A DNA stretch of 64,000 bases from Spizellomyces punctatus DAOM BR117 (taxonomy: Eukaryota; Chytridiomycota; Chytridiomycetes; Spizellomycetales; Spizellomycetaceae): assembly GCF_000182565.1 (NCBI RefSeq), contig NW_015971548.1:550047-614046 (forward strand). Direction: 5' to 3'. Under the pieces are notes generated by a model, which had not been told where the DNA came from, searched no databases, and saw only the letters and a program-made list of their open reading frames with translations. The position numbers and the translations under genes are program-made. The first letter of the stretch is position 1, and every line of letters starts with the position of its first letter. Shown one piece after another: positions 50,026-62,492 of the stretch.

Positions 50026-51277
50026 ATGTCAACATTTATTAAGCAGGAACCTGCTAGCGATACTGGTATACTTGAGCATTCTCAGTCAACTCAGCTGCAT
50101 GCGTTGCGAGCCCTTGTCGCTTTACAAGATGGTTTGACGGGGACAATGGTGGATCTCCAGCAAATCGTCCAATGGTTCCAGCAAACAACGCCTGTCTCAT
50201 CTGATAGTGTCGATATCACACCTTCTGTTATTCAGGAGACGTTGGAACAACTGGCCAAAACCGGAGTTGTTCGATGCCAAACTATGGCAGTTCCGTTTGA
50301 GAGAAGGGCCAAAGTTGCAAGTGATGAGGAAAGCAAAGTGAACAAAGGGCAGAAATATATGCCCGAATACGGTTTTGCATTGAGTGAACCTATTCGCGGT
50401 AAGTTGATTGCTTATTTGAGCGGATTGGGATGTCTGGCATCTGTTTGACAGGCTAACGTCGTGACCTGTCTCAGGTCGAATCCGTGCAGCGCGGCGGAAG
50501 AAGCAAGGAGGTGAAGAGGCTGTTATTAGCATCCTTAAGGACATCCTTTGCAACACTGATCATCCTGATGCTGAAAACGGAACTGGACGACCAAAGCGGA
50601 CTAGAATCAAGAAAGAGCGACCAGACTTTGAAGTTATTGTACCTGCGAAACATTCCCGTAGTCGCGGACGTCCCACCATCAAGACAGAAGCTCTTGATCA
50701 AAGCGAGCCGTTACCCAAAAAGGTCAACACACCGAGAACTGCTAAAATAACGACACCTGCCAAGAAGGCAACCACGTCAAAAAAAGTAGCATCTCCCAAA
50801 AGAACAACAATTGCAAAGAAAGCCGCAACCAAGAGGAAAGCCGAAGCTACAAAGGAAGCTGCCGATCGACCCATTAAAACCCCAACATCCGCGCGTGCTC
50901 GTCGAGCCGCAGATACACGCCTAGCATCTAGCTCAAGCTCCATGCCAAGCATTACTGGCAAACGTCGTCGAGCACCTTCACCATTACCCACACCGTCGCC
51001 GTCTCCCACCAAAAGGCCAACCAAGCGTACCAGAACGCGTGTGCCGGTTGAGAAGACCGTTAAAGCCATCAAACCGACTCCTTCGCGATCTACTCCCAGA
51101 ACTGTGAAGGAGCCACGGCGAACATCGCCCAGGGGCCGCTCTGCGAAAAACACTGTGTCAGAGGAGAAGGTGTCTGAGACAACGCGGATGGACATTGACG
51201 AAGTGATTTATCAGGAGGAAGAACCAGTCAAAGAGGGATTCCGATCTTTCATTACTCAGAATTGTACCATCATGTAA
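50026..51277 (+). CDS. Lysine-rich AT-hook protein with C-terminal CaaX box
   Basis: Two exons (50026-50398 and 50475-51277) join in frame to give 391 residues. Residues about 20-100 are ordered and helical (HALRALVALQDGLTG … TPSVIQETLEQLAKTGVVRC), a pattern compatible with a small winged-helix domain. A helix (EEAVISILKDILCN) follows the splice. The remainder is histone-H1-like: rich in K, R, P, S, T and A, with two GRP cores in basic context (TGRPKRTRIKK and SRGRPTIK) that fit AT-hook minor-groove binding. The last four residues are CTIM, a CaaX sequence whose terminal methionine predicts farnesylation, as in lamins. DNA binding and membrane anchoring are inferred; the family is not recognised. 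Confidence 0.82.
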
Positions 51278-51885
51278 AACAGGTTGTGTAAAGCGCTGAA
51301 CAGCGATATACAATTGCTGTGAAATGCTAAAGAAATAATCGAGTTGCATTTTTGAAAAACCATTCTGGACGTGATCTACATTCGCCCGTTTATAGTCTCC
51401 CTGGAGCCGTAAGAACCAGCCCATTTCAAGCCTAACTCAATCCAAGGCTGTACAAGGTCCTAACACAAAATGCATTCATCATCCATTGCTAAAATTAGGA
51501 CATGCAACTGTTATCTTCATCCATCTCATCCATCGTCCATCTCACGTCACCGTCAGTACACGATCAATGCCCGCCCGCTTACGTAAACGGTTTATAATCC
51601 ATCTAAATCGTCGGATACCATGGCAATATCGACATTTATCGCCCATCGCAATCACATCAAAAAGAGCAGTTATCACCCCATATGACCGACTGCGCCACGC
51701 AATAAACCGCATGTCTTTGCCCTATAGGAGGGCAGCTGGCAATTATTGTTGGGAACTGCCCTCACTCTGCTTTTTGCTTCCACCACCTTCATCGCGCAAC
51801 AGAAAAAAACTACAGACAATCAAGGCATCGCCGTCTTCCTTTTTTTTTAAACACTTTTAAGCACAATCCTCCCTACCTTTTACCA
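51278..51885. promoter_or_regulatory. Upstream region of the E2 gene
   Basis: About 600 bases hold the 3' end of the CaaX gene and the promoter and leader of the E2 gene. A T-run of nine to ten bases near 51840, about 40 bases before the start codon, is the only clear sequence feature. Confidence 0.35.
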
Positions 51886-52918
<1,033 letters not shown>

Positions 52919-53316
52919 CACTGATTGCCATGGTTGGGTGTTGGTTGCGTGATGTATAGTAGTTGAAGAGATTTGCAACTTTTTCTTCATTATTTGCATA
53001 ACATGACTACATCCGACTTCGCCTATATTTGGGAAAGTTCTTTATGCAAAGGACACTAATGAGCAGCATCGAAAGATGGATTCATGATACAAGGACTAGA
53101 TTTACTGGATAGAGGCCGACAATAATGAAATAAAAAACCAATATGGCTACCCTACAGGTCCACTACAGCCGCAGATAGTCAGCAGGTTGAAACCAAGCTT
53201 GTTCAGAGCGCTAGTAAACTGAGATTTCCCCTAAATTAACCTCATATGACCTCCGTCATTCCATACAGGTCGTGTGAGGTAACTGACATAGTTTGGAAAA
53301 CCCTCCGTAGGGGTTC
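52919..53316. other. Gap between convergent genes
   Basis: About 400 bases between the stop codons of the E2 gene and the COX14-like gene. No gene, RNA or repeat was recognised. Confidence 0.45.
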
Positions 53317-53623
53317 TTAAATCAACTTCGGCAAGGGTTTCTCTTCAACAGGCTGTCAGAAGCAATAAGGGAAATGATTAGATACTGCTGAAGCTCCAAG
53401 AGAATATGGGCACTATCCTCTCTCTTCAGCTCCACAGCAACGCTCTTGCGCTCATCCTCACCTTGTCGTCAAGTTCTCGTGATTTCGACGCCTTATTTGC
53501 TCGGTACACAATGTTCACAACCATGCTCGTTGCATTGAGCCCCAACAGGACGGTGGCTCCAATCAGAAAGCCTCCAACGGCTTTATGAGCTATGTTCGCT
53601 GCGCGGGTGGCTGTTTGGGTCAT
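53317..53623 (-). CDS. 65-residue single-pass membrane peptide, COX14-like
   Basis: Two exons (53462-53623 and 53317-53352) join at a consensus GTGAGG donor and give MTQTATRAANIAHKAVGG, then a hydrophobic span (FLIGATVLLGLNATSMVVNI). A short charged tail follows, ending PVEEKPLPKLI. The layout, a short helical N-terminus with histidine, one membrane helix and a charged tail, resembles COX14, a mitochondrial inner-membrane assembly factor of cytochrome oxidase. The match is by architecture only. An in-frame upstream ATG (near 53659) would add 12 residues. The function is moderately uncertain; the frame-perfect intron supports a real gene. Confidence 0.62.
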
Positions 53624-53779
53624 TATCGTTGGATTTTGTTGGAAGCTGACATTTCGCATGAGTGGAGAAGCTGGTTGTCCTTGTTGCCATGGATGGAGAT
53701 TACGTAACGCGCACCCATCTCAACTGCATTTACCACGCTCCATCTGCAGGCCCAGATGCCACCTATACAAAAAGTATAC

Positions 53780-54697
53780 CTATTCCACCTTCAATCCATA
53801 AGAGTCTACCACACTTGCTACATCCTTGACGAGTACGCTTGGTGCCAATCTGCCTTCCACATCATAGTAGTCGCCAAAAGTCTTTTTAAGTTTGATTGGT
53901 GACGGTGCTCTTCCTCTCACCCCCTTCGCCATTCCATCTTTCTCATCTCCAAATTCAAAAGTGACCGTGTAGTTTGGAGTAAACCGCTTATAGTTTGCGC
54001 GTACTGTGATCTTCTTATCGGGTTCCTGCAGCAATCGCAGTGAGCCCCAAATACAAGATAGACGAGACAGGACCATACGCAATAAACATTTACCAGCCCC
54101 AAAGAATCCTTTTTGACACCTTGAAAGATGATATCTTTCTCAATATATGTCGCGTACAGCATCATGGCGCCGTTCAGGATGAAATACGCGACGACACACA
54201 CGAGAAGGACGGGTTTGCAGTCGGGGAAAGGGACAATGTAAGAGTATGCGGATGCATATGCTGCAAAGGCACATGCGGCGTAGCCCAAAAGGAGACGGCG
54301 GTCGGTGTGCGTGTGGATCTCCTTAAACTTGTAGTCGAGGACGAGGATCTAGGTATGGTGCGTGGTAAGCTTACATGGGCCAAGTCTCTCTACTTGGCAA
54401 ATACTCTATACTCACTCTTCTGACACAGTCATCTAATGTGTGCTTCAGTTCTGAGCCGTTATTGTTTGGGAGAACAATGGACGACTTTGCTGCGAAAACG
54501 TGGAACGAACGAGAGTTAACCTTGAGCAGTGTACGCTAAATGCAACAAGCGACCTACCAACTTCAGCGCAGAATGGCGATGGAGCTGGTTCGAGCAATGG
54601 CTCTGTTTCTTGTTCAGGGATGATTGTTGACATGGCTGGCCGAGAACGCCAACTAGCTGGATGTGAGCTCTCTTGTAGCGCGGCTTCTGTTGCCATA
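53780..54697 (-). CDS. SPCS2: Signal peptidase complex subunit 2 (SPC25 kDa subunit)
   Basis: This is a non-catalytic membrane subunit of ER signal peptidase. The text NNGSELKHTLDDCVRR (near 54440) matches the SPC2 N-terminal motif (VKNSLDD-like). An intron then leads to LVLDYKFKEIHTHTDRRLLL, the first membrane span (GYAACAFAAYASAYSYIV), PFPDCKPVLL and a second span (LLVCVVAYFILNGAMMLYAT). After another intron comes the cytosolic part (KKITVRANYKRFTPNYTVTF … FGDYYDVEGRLAPSVLVKDV), ending SYGLKVE at 53780. Two spans flanking the PFP(D/E)(C/S)KPVL motif are diagnostic. The first exon is uncertain; the ATG near 54697 or 54636 is the likely start. Confidence 0.88.
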
Positions 54698-54772
54698 GTC
54701 AGGTACTGTGCCACATGAGGTCCTCTCCCAGCGCACGAACTTCCCGTCGAGCATACATGTGAGATCATCTCA

Positions 54773-57700
54773 ATGGTAGACGTTGACCCGCTTCCTTGCA
54801 TCCTTTCTACAGCGCAGTACAATACACAAGAAATCCTACTTCCGAAGGTATGGATGCAACGTCAGAATGTTCGCTGCGGTATGTTGGTCCGTGTGGCACA
54901 TGCCCAGGGGATTTGTCAAGATGAGGCAATTCTGTGTGCGATACCATACGACCCAGAGGAACATATGCTCGATAACATAAATCAATGCATTGTAAACGAT
55001 GCTGTTCAACCTGCGATTATCCCAAAGTGGCTAGGTGCTCATTGGTCACCAGAAAGCGAAAACGTCCAAGTGGATTCGTTGTGGGGACGTATCTCCGTCA
55101 TGGGAGTGAGTGGAAACCCTGCGACTGCACCATTAGCGTCTGCCATTACTTTGCGTAAAATTAGCAGTGAACCGTGGGTGCCCACCAGTCTTGGTCTGGA
55201 AAAAATGCGAACAGATATGCAGATGAACTCGCCGCTGGAGTGCATAGATTTTCTGGCGGCCGTTGCAAGAGGATTGGATGGGATGATGGTAGGTAGCCGG
55301 CCGTGCGGGCTGAGCTGATCATAACTTGGAATGAGGATGACTAGCCCTAATCTGCCAAAAGGTAGGAGTACAAAACATCGTTGGGGTCCCATTGTTGGGG
55401 CGAACGGCGGTATTTCGCATCGAGCGTCTCCAAGGAGGTCATGTCGATCGCCAATCGTCTCAAACACACAGCCTATATAGTGTGTCTTTAGATAAAACAC
55501 GAGTAGAGCTTTTATCCCCATTGATACGACCTCTCGATGCGCCCAAACCGCAACCTCAATTTAGCGGATACCAGGACCAAGCTGATGAGCTGGCAAGGCT
55601 TATCGGTATGCATGGCTTCAAAGGCGCCTATTTGTATTATTTTTATAAATATACGTCAATAAATGGTCTTATATTCTTCTTTTTTCCTTCTTTCTCTTGC
55701 AACTTTGTTGGCATACGTCTGACCAGACACGGCATTTTATCACAATGAGGCTCATGAACGGCTACAGATTTCTCCTGTCCGAGCGATTTTACTGGCTGGA
55801 CCACCTGGGGCAGGAAAGTCCTTCTTAATTGAGTGAGTTCACTATACGTACACGCATGAACTGCGTCTGGGTTATTATTTAACCAGCGTGCATCTCAAGC
55901 CATGTTGTCACCAATCGATTGCAGGTTCCAAGCTTTTACTTTCGAGTCACAGAGAAAATCGTTGCGGATCGCTCTGCTGAACGGGACGGAATACCAGCTG
56001 CGAATTTGGTGACTCCTCTCCGCCGGTGCATCGAGAAAGCGAGATTGACTTGCCCAGCTGTTGTTGTAATAGAAGGGATGGAGATACTGAATGAAGGCAG
56101 GTATTTGCTACGATGACTGACAATTCAATTGGTATGACCAACCTTGTGATGTTACATCAGAGTTCAAACCGGCAAATCTCGATCGTAACGAAGTTGCGTC
56201 ATATATAGCCAGCGAAATCAAAAGACTTGGACCGTCCTCTGGCGTTTGTGTTCTCGCATCTGCAGCTGAACCAGAGAAACTGCCAGGCATCCTGAAGCGT
56301 GGTGAAGTTGGTGCTGGGGGATTTGATAGGGTTATTGAGATTGGAGTGCCGACCAGGTGAGTCGGGAATACATTACATTGCTTGAACCCAGCCACGATTC
56401 GTCCAATTGAAGCCGCCTTCTAGAGAGCAGCGGCAAGCAATAGCTTGTGGACAGCTCGCAAATATTCCATTATTGAATGACCCGCAAGTGGAGACACAGT
56501 TTGGCAATACAGTTGTGGAGCGCTATTCTTATAAAATTAGTCAGGTGTGTAGGCTACATTCGAACAATCTGTACAGATACGGACATTGGCATTGAAATAG
56601 GTGTTTTGGAAAGCACACGGCAGGTTTCGTCGCCAAAGACCTTCACCTTCTCGTGTCGCGGGCAGTTCAGCACGCTATTTCACGCCTTGCAATGCCAAAG
56701 ACACAAGAACAACCCGCTCATGAGCTTGCAGACACATTTGCAGCTCTTTCAATCACAGAGCCGTACCAGGGATCTGCATTCGGTGTAAATTGGGCTCAGG
56801 ACTTTGCGTACGCTCTTAAGATTACCGGACCAGTTCGTGTGGGATTCGAGACAACGAAACCGAATGTCCGGTGGGACAGTGTGGGAGGGTGAGTATCCGA
56901 TTGGCCTCCTCAATTCGAGTTATTCTGAACTTGTTTATGCATCATTATAGATACATACAGTTAAAGCAGAGACTCCGCCAGCTAGCCACCTGGCCCTTTG
57001 AACGCGCGCACGTCTACGAAAAGCTTGGAGTTCGACCTCCGGCGGGTGTTTTATTGTATGGACCCTCTGGTACGTGGCCTGATGCATAAATTGTCGTGAG
57101 CATCGTGCTTGAATTCAATATTGCTGATGCTAGGCTGTGGCAAGACAATGCTGGTACATGCGCTTGCTGCTAGTTCGCCAATGAACTTTATATCGGTGAA
57201 GGGGTAAGCATGTGATCTGATATTGGTTAATTAGACCGCTGTCAGATTAACTCCCATACGCTTTTAGGAGTAATATTTTCTCAAAATATCTTGGGGAATC
57301 CGAGGGGATGATCCGAAGGCTGTTTGCGTCAGCAAGAAGACTAGCGCCTTGTTTGTTGTTCATGGACGAAATGGAGGCGATAGGGACAAAGAGAGGTGTT
57401 CCCCACAGTTCTCAAGCACCGTAACTTGCCTTGAACTGCCCCTAACCTCTAGTTGCGCACAGAATGGAGCGATGAAGGTGGAACTGGAGTTAATGAACGT
57501 GTCCTGTCCACGTTGTTAAACGAAATGGACGGCGTGCAGGAAAGAAAGGGCGTATTAGTGGTTGCGTGTACCACTCGCCCGGACTTGATTGATGATGCCT
57601 TACTTCGACCTGGTAAGTCAAGATGGAGTATCACCTTTGTGGAGGAAGAATATTAAGTAGGTTTGGTAAAGGTCGACTCGATCATCACCTCTATATACCA

Positions 57701-58161
57701 CTGCCAACCCGTCAAGACCGTCTTGATATTCTGGAAACTATTTCACAGACAGAACTTCAGGCAGTACTGGAGGATGATGTCAATCTGGAAGAATTAGCGG
57801 ATAAGACCGAAGGTTTTACCGGCGCTGATTTAAATGTGCTTATTCGGTAGGTTCATTCGTGCACCATCATTTCAGCTGCAGTCTTTAATTCGTCTCTACC
57901 AGGGAGAGTGGTATCCAGGCCTTGCGCGTCTCCCCTACCGCAGCAACAATATCTTGGAACGACATACAAAGCGCCTTGACTTCGGTAATAACAAATGGCG
58001 ACACATCAGACCCATTCGCTTCAGTAAACATCGCAGAGGACGAGGAGGCGGATGTTGGAAGCACCGGAAAGCAAGCTGGATGGTGGCGACCTAAGTGGAT
58101 TGGACCTGATGAAGTGGCGAGGTTTGAAAAATTCAGGCATGGTAGGCAAGAGACTGCATAG
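54773..58161 (+). CDS. AFG2/SPATA5-like AAA ATPase with two AAA modules
   Basis: The N-domain (residues about 1-230) reads [20 protein letters not shown]. It is followed by an AAA module with Walker [14 protein letters not shown] (near 55800) but a degenerate Walker B ([15 protein letters not shown], near 56060). The second module is complete: [28 protein letters not shown] (near 57055-57170), [15 protein letters not shown] and [14 protein letters not shown]. The form [15 protein letters not shown] and the C-terminal helices fit the SPATA5L1/AFG2 group of CDC48-related unfoldases, which mature pre-60S ribosome particles. Membership among AFG2, SPATA5L1 and PEX1-like groups cannot be settled by eye. 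Introns interrupt both Walker regions. The end ETA* is at 58161. Confidence 0.8.
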
Positions 58162-58502
58162 TTAGGAAAAAAACACGAGGTTGAAGCTTCATTTTCGTGG
58201 ACAATTCTGAAATTAAAATGTTTATTGCGCTTTTCCACCTGGTTTTGCTAAAGCCCCGATATTGCATAAAGACAATGTTGGAGCATGTTGGAGCTTTCAT
58301 CAGTCCCTTAGCGCTTTATCTTTCTACCTAGTCGTAAGTTGCATTATTTTTGTGCCGTCAACCGTGAGGTAAGCCATAATCGTATTTTATTTGCTTACAT
58401 GGATAGTGAACAGCATCAGAATGCTCCAATCCAATGTGGTTCAAATCACCTTGTCGTGGATATTTGTGTCGCGATCGAAACTGAACCTATCCCATAATCA
58501 CG
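58162..58502. promoter_or_regulatory. Intergenic stretch upstream of the F-box gene
   Basis: About 340 bases between two tandem + strand genes; should contain the terminator of the ATPase gene and the promoter of the F-box gene. No distinctive motif was found. Confidence 0.35.
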
Positions 58503-60786
58503 ATGTCAGCTCGGAAAGCCAAAACTCTCAAACGTTTGTCAGCCGGATCGAGCGAACGTACTGGACCTCTACCTCTTCCTCCAGAAGTCCTGGACATTGT
58601 CTTTCAGAATCTTAACTCGCCGCAATCACTACTGGCATGCGCGCTGAGTTGCTCCGCGTTCGAAACTGGTGCAATTCGACAGTTATGGAAGGCTATCGCG
58701 CCAAAGAGCTGGGACGAAGTCTCACTAATCAGCTCCATTTTGGAGAAGTCGATGAGATCCTCTGGTACACCACAGAAGCCTTTGACTACCGCCGATGCGA
58801 GAGGACCACAAGCTACCAGCACTCAAGCGACTACATGTAGAAGAAGTAGTCTGCGATTGGCGAAAAGGGTCAAGAGGCAGATAAAAGACGCATGTGTCCT
58901 TGGAATTGAATCGATAGATACGGAAGCCGACAGAGCGGCGATCATCCTAGCGGCCATACTCTCTGAAACCCCTTCTAACTACATGCACTGGCCCCCGTCT
59001 CTTACGCTCCCAAAGAAAGTCAGAGAGCTTCTCGATGTTATACAAACGCACGGAGTAGAGAGGGTCTTTTCTGATGAGCTCTTGGAGCAGTTGGCTCCGT
59101 TTCGAGCTTCCGCTTGGCTTTCAAATAACGGGCAAACAGCTGATATTGTATCGCCTGCCCGCAAGAACTCTGCCGAGAGTCATGCGGAAGAGATGGTGGG
59201 GATGGAGTCTTGCGGGCCACTAGGTAGAAAAAGGTTGACTAGGTGGCCCTATCACCGATTTGTACACGCCCTGGATTTTGATAATTTAACTGTTCTTGGT
59301 CAACCGGTCAGTTTTACTCACATTAAGGTTTATGTCGAGTTCCTCATCCATTTCCATACTTAGTGTACAAATCCGGTTCACTCGGGCTTTTACTTTGATT
59401 TGACGTTATCCTCCTTATTTTCAAGTTGTATTGAGCTGCAAAGTATAAAGTGTGTTTCTAAGGAGGGTGTTTTCTGCCTCTAGACAGGTTGCTAACTGCT
59501 TGGCACGCACCGTCTCGTAGGATGTTTGACTTTCCCTTGGGGCCAAAAGCTGTCCAATGTATGTGATGACCTGCGATTGTCCTCATCTGTCCAATGCTGA
59601 TTGTCGCGTCCATTTACACTACAATGTGGTAATGAAGGTCTCCTCTCGTCCTGTCGTAAGCTGAAATACGTGCACCTTCCGCTATGCCATTTAACCGATG
59701 ACACCCTGCGGAGACTCTTGACCTATTTGGTACCTCAACTTGAACGATTGGACGTCGAACAGCCGATTTTAGACGATTCAGAAATAATGGACGACACTCT
59801 GGGCCTTCTCATCAATAGATGTAGCAGGATGAATAGCCTTGGTCTTGCTGGGTGTAGGAGGGTCAAGGAAGACACCTTGTTGAAGATAATTGAGTCCATG
59901 GATGCCCTGCGTTCGTTCGATGCTGGAGCTCTGATTATCAGTGATCAACTGCTGAAGGCTATTGCAAATAAGCATGGGCGTACTCTGGTCAATCTTTGTT
60001 TGAGAAAGACAAAGGGTCTGACATCGCACGGGTTTCAGCTCATTGCCGAAAGTTGCCCAGCATTAAGACAATTGGTGAATAATTAAAACCAAATTCGGGT
60101 ACTTGCATAGTTTTCTAATCTTTTTTATCCCACCTACAGGACTTAACTGACACGTTATTCTATACGGACGATGACATCAAAATGTTTGCAAGATCTTGCC
60201 CCCTTCTCACGCACCTCCATTTAGGCGCGGACGACTTACTAATTAGTCGGATCACCGATGAATCATTGAGCGCCATTTCCTCTCTTCCCCATCTCGTTAT
60301 CGTCCAGCTTCTCGGCCAGTACTGCATTTCAGATACTGGCATCTATGAGCTAGCAGCGCATGGGCGAGGTCTTGAAGAGTTCACAGTCAGCTGCGGCGAT
60401 TCCGTGACAGAACGCAGCTTGGTTCCCTTGATTCGTAAAAGTGGCAAAAAACTCCGAAATATGTTTTTGTTCGAAGGATCGTACGTTACTTCCAGAGTGC
60501 TCAAAGTACTGGAAGAGTCTTGTCCTGAGCTTGAGACATTATGGATTTTTTCGTGTCCAGTAGGTGAACTGTACGCAATGTAGTCTGTGTTCCCTGCCCA
60601 GCTGCTGATCCTGGAAATCTTCTTGTGCAGCAAATCTCCAAACGTAGTCTCAAGATGTGGCTGCAACGCAATGCCAATACCAAGAATCTTCAGAAGTTCA
60701 GTCGTATTGGCTGTGACTACCGGTTTACCGAGAGGGAGAGGCGACAGCTACAAGATTTATATCACAACTTGAAGTTTGATAACTAA
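58503..60786 (+). CDS. F-box protein with leucine-rich repeats
   Basis: An F-box is visible near residues 22-70 (LPLPPEVLDIVFQNLNSPQSLLACALSCSAF...W). It should bind Skp1 in an SCF ubiquitin ligase. After an intron-rich middle (59310-59620), cysteine-containing leucine-rich repeats follow: KYVHLPLCHLTDDTLRRLLT, LGLAGCRRVKEDTLLKIIES, LVNLCLRKTKGLTSHGFQLI and PHLVIVQLLGQYCISDTGIY, of the Grr1/AMN1 CC-LRR type. The C-terminus is FTERERRQLQDLYHNLKFDN, stop at 60786. The substrate cannot be predicted. Exon joins in the middle are approximate. It is convergent with the 7TM gene, with 57 bases between stop codons. Confidence 0.82.
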
Positions 60787-60843
60787 TCCGTTTACAAGAA
60801 CTTTGTTTCTGTAGCGTGTCAATTGTACATATACCTATATCCG

Positions 60844-61831
60844 CTATATATCACGTATGGATCTGCGCTTTGTTGTTATTACTGTTGTTGTAGCTATTGC
60901 ATTCTCCGACCGTCGGCTCTCCTCAACAGCCTCCACCCCATTTACCAGCCTTGTCGGAGCTGCATACTCCCCCTGTGATGGTGTGAACGTGATAACTGTT
61001 CTGATGGTATACATCATGTGAAACAGCCAGGCGCAATACAGGGATATATCTGTAGGGGCACAAAACGAGTTCGTTCAATTGCGTCGAGTGAAGATGAGCA
61101 TTGGCATTATACTTACAAAAAGTACAAAGGCCATCCAAGAGAATACTGTAGGGAAAAGCAGATATTATACCCAGTACAATGGCACCAGGAACCGCTATCG
61201 ACGCTGCGAGGATCGCCTTCTTGAGCGTACCCTCAAGAAACTTGACAGCCTCGAGTCCGGTTCGTCCCGCGTTTCGAAGACTCACGTCCGCTTTCACATT
61301 CACGACCAACCGGATTACGAGCAGCGACAAGGCAGCGGCCGACACCGCAGCATACAGTCCCCATGCTGCAAACAGCCACTTGTGTATTTCCTTGGTCGGA
61401 TCCAGTATTTGTTGGGCAGCAGTAGCGGCAATAATCCCCGAAAGGACAAAGGAAAATAGAGCTAATGTCCATCCTCGTACAGCTTTGTTCCACGACGCAT
61501 TATATCCCATGTGAATCTGAACCACTGGTAAATAGGTTTCAGCAATACGCAGCAGCATGAACGACCCAGCGACGAGGAACAATTCGGATAGGTACACGCC
61601 ATATTGGTACTTTGAGTATTCTCCCCTCGCATAATGTACAGCGTTTACGGTTGATATCACGTAGGAGACGAGCATAATAAATTGGGACGCGGTGGAAAAG
61701 TAAGCGATCGTTCTGTGACCCGGACTGAGAACCCTTCTAATGGTATGCAAAACGTTCAGCAAGCCGATAGCTAAACTGAGAGCATATAATAACATGCTAG
61801 GTATGACGGTTGTTGTGCTCACGACGAGCAT
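60844..61831 (-). CDS. Seven-helix membrane protein of unknown function
   Basis: Two exons (61117-61831 and 60844-61049) join in frame to give 306 residues. Seven hydrophobic spans are visible: MLLYALSLAIGLLNVLHTI, YFSTASQFIMLVSYVIST, YGVYLSELFLVAGSFMLL, WTLALFSFVLSGIIAATA, WLFAAWGLYAAVSAAALS, AILAASIAVPGAIVLGII and ISLYCAWLFHMMYTIRTVI. The tail is charged and cytosolic-looking (VEAVEESRRSENA, then TTKRRSIRDI). The layout, extracellular start and basic tail fit a receptor-like or lipid-raft type membrane protein, but I recognise no family. Start chosen at 61831; an in-frame ATG at 61894 is less likely. Confidence 0.75.
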
Positions 61832-62492
61832 ATTTGGCTGGTTAAAGGAAGAACACCTTAAAGAGTGATCGTTCCATATAGAAACTGAGCGCAAACTTTA
61901 AATGCTTACGGAGAATAAGCGGGCGGCTCATTGATAACACCCCTGTTGGTAGTAAGCAGCCATTGTTTTCAGATCCTCAACAGATCCTTTCAAATCGCTC
62001 TCACTCTTCAACAGTGTTTTGACTTTTGGCAATGTCCTAAATATAGTATCCTATTGTGCCAAAGAGCTATAATTAGTTCCAACCGTACGGTAACTGCATT
62101 GACAACTTGGGCATTCCCAAAATAGTGTCCGATTTATCGAAGCACTTAGGAAAAGCTAACATTCCAGGGAAACAAAAACATGGAAGTTTCGATCTTGTCT
62201 CCCTTACGGGTTGCCACTGCGCAAGAGAAAGGTCAACATGTATCCCTCGCTTGGAGACGTGTACACTATAAATTCGTGCTGTCGCAACCGCTGTGCAAAC
62301 TGTTTCATGTAACAAACTGCAGTGTGCGCGGCTGAATGATCGCGTTCAACAGTTCAGTTGAAGTTGCTCCCCGCAATCTCGAATCCGCAACTGACAGCAG
62401 TACAGAGGTATGTATGAGAAGGCGCTGTGCAGGTTTCGTTTCGAATCCGTGGATATGTGAGATATTTAATTATATTTAATGTTGCACACCCC
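61832..62492. other. Upstream region between divergent genes
   Basis: About 660 bases between the start of the membrane protein (-) and the first codon of the kinase pseudogene (+). No gene, RNA or repeat was recognised. Confidence 0.4.

Noticed and set aside
50698-51195. 165-codon minus-strand frame rich in Val/Leu/Arg
   Set aside because: Antisense shadow of the lysine/proline-rich CaaX protein.
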